From the NCBI GenBank assembly GCA_025716815.1, contig JAIXMN010000050.1:20121-84120 (forward strand): 64,000 nt of DNA, written 5' to 3'. Position numbers and translations under genes: made by a program. Shown one piece after another: positions 57,559-64,000 of the stretch. Source of the DNA: Dichotomocladium elegans (lineage: Eukaryota > Mucoromycota > Mucoromycetes > Mucorales > Lichtheimiaceae). Position 1 is the first letter of the stretch. Every line of letters starts with the position of its first letter. The notes under the pieces were generated by a model that saw only the letters and a list, made by a program, of their open reading frames with translations, was not told the origin of the DNA and made no database searches.

Positions 57559-60500
57559 CACCAGACTTTTGTCCGCAGGAAAAAGACGGGAGAAGGCGTC
57601 AGGCAGAACGTTGTCCATACCTGGCAGATGCACTACCTCGAAATCGAAATCGTACAGGTCGTCAAGCCAACGAGCCATCATTGGATTGACTAGCGGTTGC
57701 GTGTGGAGATATGTTAGTGCAGCGTGGTCAGTGTACAGGGTAAAACGACGTCCCCAGAGCCAGTGTCGGAACTGTCGAAGTCCGTAAACGACTGCAAAGA
57801 GCTCGCGTTTAGTAACCGACCAGCGTTGCTGGCTGGGAGATAATGCCTTGGCCTTGAAACCGATGTAACGAATCTGATTGTTGATGACCTGATAGAGGCA
57901 TACCCCCACCCCCACGTCACTTGCGTCTGTAGCTAGGCAGAAAGGGTGCTGCAAATTTGGATGACAGAGCACTGGAGCTTGCGTAAGCGCGAGTTTGATG
58001 TTATTGAATGCGCGCGTGTGCTCTTCTGTCCACAACTGCGAGAGATCCCCTGCGTTGCGCAAACTGTCCAGTGGCCACGTTGTCGTTGCAAATCGAGGTA
58101 CATGGTCCCAGAGGAAGTTCACGGCACCGAGGAACCGTTGCATATCTTTGCCCGTAGCGGGCTGGGGCCAGGCCGCTATGTTGGCGACCTTTCGAGGATC
58201 CAAAGCAATGCCTGCTGCTGAGATACAGAATCCCAGAAGGTACACCTTGCGCTGTCCAAAGGCACACTTATCACGGTTGAGGATGAGATTGGCTCGCGTG
58301 AGACGGCGGACAACTTCCTGTACGTGAGGAACGTGTTCTTTGAAGCTGGCGCTATGGACACAAAGATCATCAATGAAGAGTGACACATAAGGAAGGTCGG
58401 AAAACAACCGTTCCATGACAGCTTGATACTTAAATGACAGCGAGCGGATGCCGAAGGGTGCACCCCGGAACACATACTGTATACCATTGACTTTGAATGC
58501 CGTTTTATGTTGGTGCTCTTCTGTGATGGGGAACCGATGAAAAGCATTCGTCAAGTCGAGAGTCGTGAAAATTGTTGATCCACCGGTGCGCTCGAAGATG
58601 TCTGACAAGTGGGGCAGTGGAAACCGATCTTCGGGTAGGAGTAGATTGAGCTGGCGTACATCGAGACAGGGGCGGTACTTGGTATAGTTGCCGTCGCTGT
58701 CCTTCTTCCTTGCGAAAACGATCGGACTGTTCCAATGGCTGATAGTATGCGATTTCTTGATGACACCGTCGGCAAGCCATTTGTCGACATGCTGCTGCAG
58801 AAGAGGCATGAGGGTCGCTGGCAGCTTGTATTGGGCCCGGTAGGCTACAGCGCCCGGCGGTGTTTCGAGACGAACAATTGCTTCTGGAAGTGTGCAGAAA
58901 GAGTTGATAGGGATGGCTGTGTTTGCAGCGAGAAAGGGTTGGATATCCTGCATGAACTTCGCGTGCTCGGCTGGCGATCCTGCAGGGGAATCATTTGGGA
59001 CTTCGGAATCGTCATCTCCGGTAGATTCTGGAAGGTGCGCGAGAGCGGAAGTGTCCCAGTCGATGGGTAGTCCTACTATGTGAATACCAAGAGCTTTCAT
59101 CAGGTCAGTACCAATGCACACATCAACTTCGCCATGCAAATCTAGCACATCAAAAGTATGGGAGATAGTCCGACGGTTACAGCTCACAGCCAACTTTTTA
59201 TTTACAATTCCCACACGAGGAAGAGTAACCCCAGCAGAAGCTAAGTGTATGGTCCCGGCTGCCGGAGACACGGACCAACCAAAGCGTGCACACAATGAAG
59301 GGGAAACGGTGCTGTCTGTAGCACCGGTGTCCAGCAGGGCCCAAAGGCGCTGGCCTTCTATTGTGATGGGGAAGTGGTGTGAGCGTGTATGTGCGGAAGG
59401 TAAGTCCTGTTTCTGTGTATGCTTACACTGGTGTGAAGGACCGTACAACGCGTTATACACGTCCGACATCTCTATGTCCTCAGGCTCGCTGTCCAAGGCA
59501 TCTGGGGACTTGGGCTGTGGTGGCATGGCCGACCGACGAGCCGTGCGAGGAGCAGAGCGAGGGGAGGAACGAGGCACAGAGCCGGAGCGCGAACGGGAAC
59601 GGGAGCGGGCAGAGGAAGACTGGGAAGCGGCCACCGGGGAGCGCTCTCTCTTGACGTGCTGGTGGGCCCGCATCGTCAGGTTCTTGGGAGGGCATTGGTG
59701 CCCTCGAGCGAAGGCGCCACCACACCACCGACACGTCGCGATCTTGTTCCCATCCCTGGGAGCGCGGGCCGCAGAAGATGGGCCGCTGGCCTTCTGGCGT
59801 TCTTGGGCCAGGATCTTGCGCCGCGCCTGACACTCGTCCGTGGTGTGTCGACCCATCCCATGGACATCGCAGCGCTTTTTTCGAGAGGGGGCGCCACCCT
59901 CCAGGCCGGATCGTTCAGAGCTACCAGAGGTGCTCGCCCGTCGCTTAGGGGCGTGGATAGAGTCCATGAGGGACTGTCCAGCCGGCGCTGAAGCAGACGG
60001 TGAGTCCCGTCCGGCAGAGGAACGCGGAGCAGCGCGAGAGGAAGAGGAGACGTCGGAGCCAAAGTTGCGCTCGAGGTTAAGCGCGATTTGTCCCAGTTGC
60101 TGGGAGGTGCGCTTGAGGGCGGCAGGCAGGCTGGCACGAGCAATGTTGACCCGCTCGGCGATGTCAGGATGGAGGCCGTTGAGGTACCATTGGCAGCAAT
60201 GCTGTCATCCGGCGTACGCGCGTCCCTACGCAGCTTTTGGAACCGCCCGTTCCACTCGGCGACGGTCTCTCTACGCAGCATCTTTGCTACCATGACTGCC
60301 TCGACGGCGGCAGCTAACTGCTCCGTCTGGTCAACGGAAAACTCCTGCTCGAGGGCCACTCGAGCGAACGACCAGGGCTCGTTGCTATGCGGGCGGAGGT
60401 GTTCCTCAAACCACGATCGATGCTCTGGCGAGAGCAGGACCGGCAAGTACCGAGCCCAGACAAGGTCGGGGGCTTGGCCCGCTGCGGCGAGGATATCCTC

Positions 60501-60983
60501 AAAGGCACGCAAGCAGTCTTGAATGGTCGCGAAGACCATCGACGCCGGACGCCAGACGAATCCTTCCCACTGGAAAACGGGGCAGTTGGCGGGCATCGCC
60601 CAGCGGTCGACACCAGGAAGGGAAGGAGTGCTCGAGGTTTCGGCGAACGAGGATATCGATCCTGGGGCTGGACTCACGAGCAGGCGTGCCGACGACTCCA
60701 GTTCGGCGATCTCCTGCTCAAGCAGGCTCATCTGCTCCCTTAGACGGGCGTGCTCAGCCCGGTCGTTCGCCCGGGCGGCGGCCATGCGTTGCAGCATTAG
60801 CAGGGCGAGATCACCCCGCAAGGACTCCATGGCTTCCACAGCCTGCTGCACCACCGATGTGGCGCGGGTTGCCTCGACGACAGGGGCGACAGGTGCATCA
60901 TTTCGCGGCTGGTTGGTGCCGCTCGTTGCCGCGCGAACGGAAGGAAGGTCGAAGTCGTTGTTGGAGGGAGAGGGAGCTGACAT
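57544..60983 (-). CDS. Element Y gag-protease-RT-RNase H
   Basis: ATG 60983 opens MSAPSPSNNDFDLPSV and a gag body with a coiled-coil-like part. A one-base frame change near 60190 (between DDSIAAN and WYLNGLHPDIAER) breaks gag from the rest. Then come a CxxH-type knuckle (CDVHGMGRHTTDEC) and a second motif CRWCGGAFARGHQC. Protease LLDTGATDSTVS, RT with FIDD, and RNase H ATDASDVGVGVCLY follow, ending DAFSRLFPADKSLVGGKG and a stop at 57544. Gag and Pol share one frame, as in Tf1-type chromoviruses. Confidence 0.87.
57549..57564 (-). promoter_or_regulatory. Central polypurine tract-like site and frame change in element Y
   Basis: On the minus strand CTGGTGGGGGGTAAAG. It repeats the 3' polypurine tract (CTGGTGGGGGGTGA) at the RNase H/integrase junction. 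The -1 frame change to integrase falls on the G run (G GGG GGT is a possible slippery heptamer). Confidence 0.5.
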
Positions 60984-61028
60984 CGTACGTTATAAAAAAA
61001 AGAGGTAAGCGAATTCAAAGAAAAAAAA

Positions 61029-61331
61029 TGTGGTGGTTAGAGAGTTAGTTGCAGGTGTTTAAACCGTAGGGGCTAAAATCGAGTCTTTGAGACGGGATCC
61101 TCTTTATTGAATAAAAATAACTCTCTTTTTATATGATTTCGGACCAGGGTGGTAGTGGTGATACAAGCGGTAGTCATCGAGCATGGTCCTCCAATCATTA
61201 CCAGTTAGCGGGCTTCGTAACGTTGGAATGGGAGGACAGTCGAGACGTGCTGTAGAAGAGGTGGATAAGTCGATAACCCTGCTCAGTACTGTCTGTAGAA
61301 GCGCAGTGTTATGAACAGTAGGGCTATGACA
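61029..61331 (-). repeat. 5' LTR of element Y
   Basis: Same as 55407-55709 except one T/C change (CTTTGTAACG versus CTTCGTAACG). Confidence 0.92.
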
Positions 61332-62447
61332 CAAGGTGGCCTCTACCGCCGCAATTGTAGCACTGTTTATTTGACATCCTATGTTGGCCAGCGACAAGGC
61401 TGGAATTGTTCTGGTTGTGGAACGAACTATTGTTGTGCCACTGCTTTCGTCCTTGTCCCCATTGTTGTTGTGGGATTTGGCGGATGGCGTCAAGGTCCAT
61501 TGGTGTCGGTCCGTTTGGTGGTGGTATCCCTGGAGTCGAGTTCTGATACGCGGTTGAGGCTGGGATGGACTCTCGAAGCTCTTGTGTATATTGTTGTACT
61601 GATTCGTATTCTTCGGCTGCTTCATAGGCATCATGCAGAGTCTTTGGCTTATGAAGAGCGACCTGTAGACAAGGATCATACTCAAGCCCTCTCAAAAAAT
61701 AGTGGATCGCATCTTCATCCATCATCCCAGGAAGGTCCAGCATGATGTTACGGAAAGCAACAATATACTCATGTATGGATCGTGATGGCATGTTGCATTG
61801 TTTGAGCTCATGGAGGCGGTGGCGGGCGACCTTGTCGGAATTTCGAGGCTTGAATTCGGCACGGAACATCTCTTGGAAGTCCTGCCAGGTAGCAGGAGTC
61901 CGGTTGCTGCCGTCATCTGGATCAATAGTCGTTTCGAGATGCCACCACCAAGTAGCAGCGCCATCCCGAAGGAGCGTGGAGGCAAAAGTTACGCGTGGTT
62001 TGTCTTCGAGACCGGTGCAGTCGAGATATTTGCCCACCATATGTAGCCATGCTTCCACCTTTGCTGACGAACGCTCACCACGAAACACGTCTGGCTGTAC
62101 TGGTTTGATAGTCGAGGTAGCACCCCTGTCTGTTGCTAGGCGTAGCGCCGTCAACTCTGCTTGTTGTGCTTGCATCTGGGTGAGCATTGCATGGATTGTC
62201 TCTAACATTTTACTCTGGTCCATGGTTACGGCCTTGATAAACTTGTCTGCTAGAACTTGTGCACGGGACTTCAGGCGTTGTAGGTTTACAGGAGTGAAAT
62301 TTGCGCGGTCGTTCGGAGGTATAAAAACTTGCTCGATGTTAGTTTTGTAAAGTTGCTTGTATCCTTCAGGTAGTAATTCAAGTATAAATTCTTGGATCCG
62401 GTATTTCTTTTGTTCTTCGGCGGAGAAAGTTGGCATCAGCTACCAGT

Positions 62448-62805
62448 TGTCGTTGCCTTGGTCACTGAGATCCTTTTACTGGGGACAACGACGGGTTCAC
62501 ACAGAACAGTGAATGTCACTAAGACGATTCGGAAGATAGTGATCGATCCAAAATGATGATGTCCTTTATTCTATATTACTAGTTTGATATTTATACTTTG
62601 TTATACATTGGATATCCATAGAGGTTATGTAAAAGATATGTCACGCCATGTAGAGCTTGTCAGGCCATAGCGACATAATGTATGCATATGCATACATTGC
62701 GGGCATGTGCCTGAGGGCGATGGGATCAGGTCATTCTAGCGTGCATATGCATGATGCAAAATCTTTACATTCATGCCACGTGACTCGCACGATCAGTCCA
62801 CGACA
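62448..62805 (-). repeat. 5' LTR of element X
   Basis: Identical to 51468-51825. It is followed on the minus strand by AC and the 12-base priming site TGGTAGCTGATG. Confidence 0.93.
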
Positions 62806-62842
62806 AATATAAGCACGACACAAAGGCGACATGACAAAAAAA

Positions 62843-62915
62843 CTCTCGGACCGGGAATTGAACCCGGGTCTCCCGCGTGACAGGCGGGGATACTGACCAC
62901 TATACTATCCGAGAG
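62843..62915 (-). tRNA. tRNA-Asp (GUC anticodon)
   Basis: 73-nt cloverleaf on the minus strand: acceptor CTCTCGG pairs with CCGAGAG, D-arm after TAGTATAGTGGTCAGTATC, anticodon loop CTGTCAC, T-arm CCGGGTTCAATTCCCGG. No intron. It is convergent with tRNA-Lys at 46978-47050; without the retrotransposon stack the two would lie about 65 bp apart. Confidence 0.95.
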
Positions 62916-63162
62916 GACACCTTGTCGAGCATCGCACGCTGCGAATTCAACCTCTTTCGATATTTCTCAAACTAGGCACGTGACTACCCCTATTTCATCA
63001 AATTGACAATTTCACCATTAATTGCGAACACGTTGGAACACACCAAAACAAAGCAAGAATCACCTGCACCACTGTCCGACGTCCCTTCTACATCATTATT
63101 GAAGCAGAAAGGATTGTCTGACTGTTGCATAGGTGATTGCAAGAGCATCAATGAAGTGGATA

Positions 63163-63354
63163 CAGGATTTTTACTTTCCTCTCATACAGTAGTGGGGAAA
63201 TAAAACCAAGGTGTAAGTAATTTTAAAAGCAGGAAGGTTGGTCTCAACATGTTTCATTTTAAATCCACAAAAAAAATAAGGGAAGAGACAAGGTCCGCCA
63301 CTGAAAAGATGTAGGGGGAGTAAGTAAAGGTCAAAGTCTAAGTAGAAGACACAC
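63163..63354 (+). repeat. Fragment of the Tc1-like inverted repeat
   Basis: Matches the first ~190 bp of the left repeat at 38126 (CAGGATTTTTACTTTCC and onward) with a few substitutions. Preceded by TA. Its other end is not an inverted copy, so it is a truncated remnant. Confidence 0.8.
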
Positions 63355-63416
63355 AACTTACAGGATTTTCAAGAAGAACTTTGCCACAAATTTTAGTTGT
63401 TCATATAGATGGTCTA

Positions 63417-63669
63417 GGTTTTTCGTTTTTTTTTGCTTCAAATTCGAATACAAATTTTAGTATTTCATTGCTACCCTTTTGTCAAATTAAAAGGCAATAG
63501 CAGCAAGAACATTTCAATCAAGGCTATAGATGAGTCTTCCTTCTCCTCTTTTTACACCAGAATAGTTTTGGGAGGCCAACCATTTATGTTTCATTCTAAT
63601 TTCGAAGGAAGAAGAGAAACGAAATACTAATATTTGTATTCAATTTTGAAGCAAAAAAAACAAAAAACC
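63417..63669. mobile_element. MITE-like palindromic element, TA target duplication
   Basis: 253 bp flanked by TA on both sides. Its first ~50 bases (GGTTTTTCG, a T run, GCTTCAAATTCG) are the inverted copy of its last ~50. No coding potential. It sits exactly on the first bases of the second hAT copy. Confidence 0.7.
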
Positions 63670-64000
63670 TAGTGTGGTGAACATTGATCCGTGTTAGAGA
63701 ACTTAGCCGGTTTCACATCACTATCGCCGATATCCTGAAACTAAGACAATGATGAATTTAACACATTGATGTTCAGGGACCGATATTTTCATATCCGCTT
63801 GCGTGACAGGACAATCGCACCTATCAAAGGTACTTCCTCTACCCAGGATCCATCACTGGTCTTGAAGAGGACAATGAAAAGAGAATGCTCTCATCCGATA
63901 TGTCCTAACAGGATTAAGCACTTACATCGCCGTTCTAATAGAATTATTATAAAAGAGAGTTATTTTATTTTCAGGAATAAACATCAACCTCAAAGATACT
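63670..64000 (+). mobile_element. Second copy of the hAT left end, cut by the window edge
   Basis: TAGTGTGGTGAACATTGATC and the following 330 bases match 36972 onward with few differences. It continues past 64000. The coding region is not reached. Confidence 0.85.

Larger units (their letters stand above)
55407..61331 (-). mobile_element. Chromovirus (Ty3/gypsy) element Y, nested in element X
   Basis: LTRs 55407-55709 and 61029-61331, 303 bp each, with one difference. Target duplication caagg (55402-55406, 61332-61336). Minus-strand order: gag, protease, RT, RNase H, integrase, chromodomain. It is the youngest insertion of stack B by position. No tRNA-like priming site follows the 5' LTR; there is a T-rich run instead. 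Confidence 0.93.
55311..62436 (-). pseudogene. Element X gag, split by element Y
   Basis: ATG 62436 starts MPTFSAEEQKKYR. A Retrotrans_gag capsid-type domain follows (WLHMVGKYLDCTGLED ... TWQDFQEMFRAEFKP ... RSIHEYIVAFRNIML). The zinc knuckle begins CYNCGGRGHL at 61337, where element Y inserts, and resumes at 55401 with RNC. The stop is TGA at 55311-55313. Before the insertion the gag was about 400 residues and open. This is the kind of Gag that element 4 lacks. Confidence 0.85.
51468..62805 (-). mobile_element. Ty3/gypsy element X, with element Y nested in its gag
   Basis: LTRs 51468-51825 and 62448-62805, each 358 bp and identical base for base, so the insertion is very recent. Minus-strand order: 5' LTR (right), priming site 62434-62445, gag, pol, polypurine tract 51826-51840, 3' LTR (left). 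It sits inside the 3' LTR of element 4. Gag is interrupted by element Y with a caagg duplication. Confidence 0.92.
47093..62820 (+). mobile_element. Ty3/gypsy element 4, interrupted by element X in its 3' LTR
   Basis: 5' LTR 47093-47383, priming site 47386-47397, one long pol ORF, polypurine tract about 51175-51187, then 3' LTR starting 51188, broken at 51467 by element X and resuming at 62806-62820 (4 bp aata duplicated). The two LTR copies differ at only a few positions over 291 bp. No matching target duplication is seen at its outer ends. It lacks a capsid gene. Confidence 0.85.

Overview
The window is nuclear DNA of a fungus, most likely a member of the Mucoromycota (Mucorales-type). The genes are compact and split by many 50-110 nt introns. 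The single-copy set is typically fungal: an SDT1/PHM8-type pyrimidine 5'-nucleotidase, a Pom1-like DYRK kinase, a Zn2Cys6 regulator, DGAT2 and Erv29/SURF4. The placement below fungus rests on gene style only and is an inference.

Positions 1-28,600 are a gene-rich arm. In order they hold: the 3' part of a PBDC1 homologue (+); a mitochondrial L-2-hydroxyglutarate dehydrogenase (+); a possible unrecognised three-exon gene near 4.0-4.4 kb; a WDTC1/DCAF-type WD40 protein (-); a Tc1-like transposase relic; a class II DYRK kinase (-); a regulator with two tandem Zn2Cys6 clusters (+); a pyrimidine 5'-nucleotidase (-); a membrane-anchored alpha/beta-hydrolase (-) that shares a 260-bp promoter region with a DGAT2 acyltransferase (+); a small membrane protein (-); SURF4/Erv29 (-); and a GTPBP1/2-type GTPase (+). 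Two introns (DYRK and GTPBP) use GC instead of GT donors.

Positions 28,600-31,350 are gene-poor, with a small minisatellite. From 31,349 to 64,000 the window is almost entirely nested mobile DNA, and the nesting can be read from target-site duplications. Stack A is an old chromodomain Ty3/gypsy relic cut by three solo LTRs (TSDs gccat, gctgg, ttgca) and by a hAT element (8-bp TSD gcctggat). The hAT in turn contains a Tc1/mariner-like element with about 1-kb inverted repeats (TSD TA) and an intact PIF/Harbinger element (TSD TTA). Stack B lies between two convergent tRNA genes, Lys(UUU) and Asp(GUC). There a Ty3/gypsy element with a 1251-aa pol ORF but no capsid domain (element 4) has element X inserted in its 3' LTR. 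X has LTRs that are identical over 358 bp. X's gag zinc knuckle is split by a chromovirus (element Y) whose two 303-bp LTRs differ at one position.

The main new points are these. A second copy of the 3' polypurine tract sits at the RNase H/integrase junction in both chromoviruses, and in Y it coincides with a -1 frame change. The long-inverted-repeat Tc1-like element carries a second DDE-like ORF and a duplicated ORF inside its repeats. Element 4 may borrow Gag from X. The Harbinger element landed exactly on a hAT intron acceptor.
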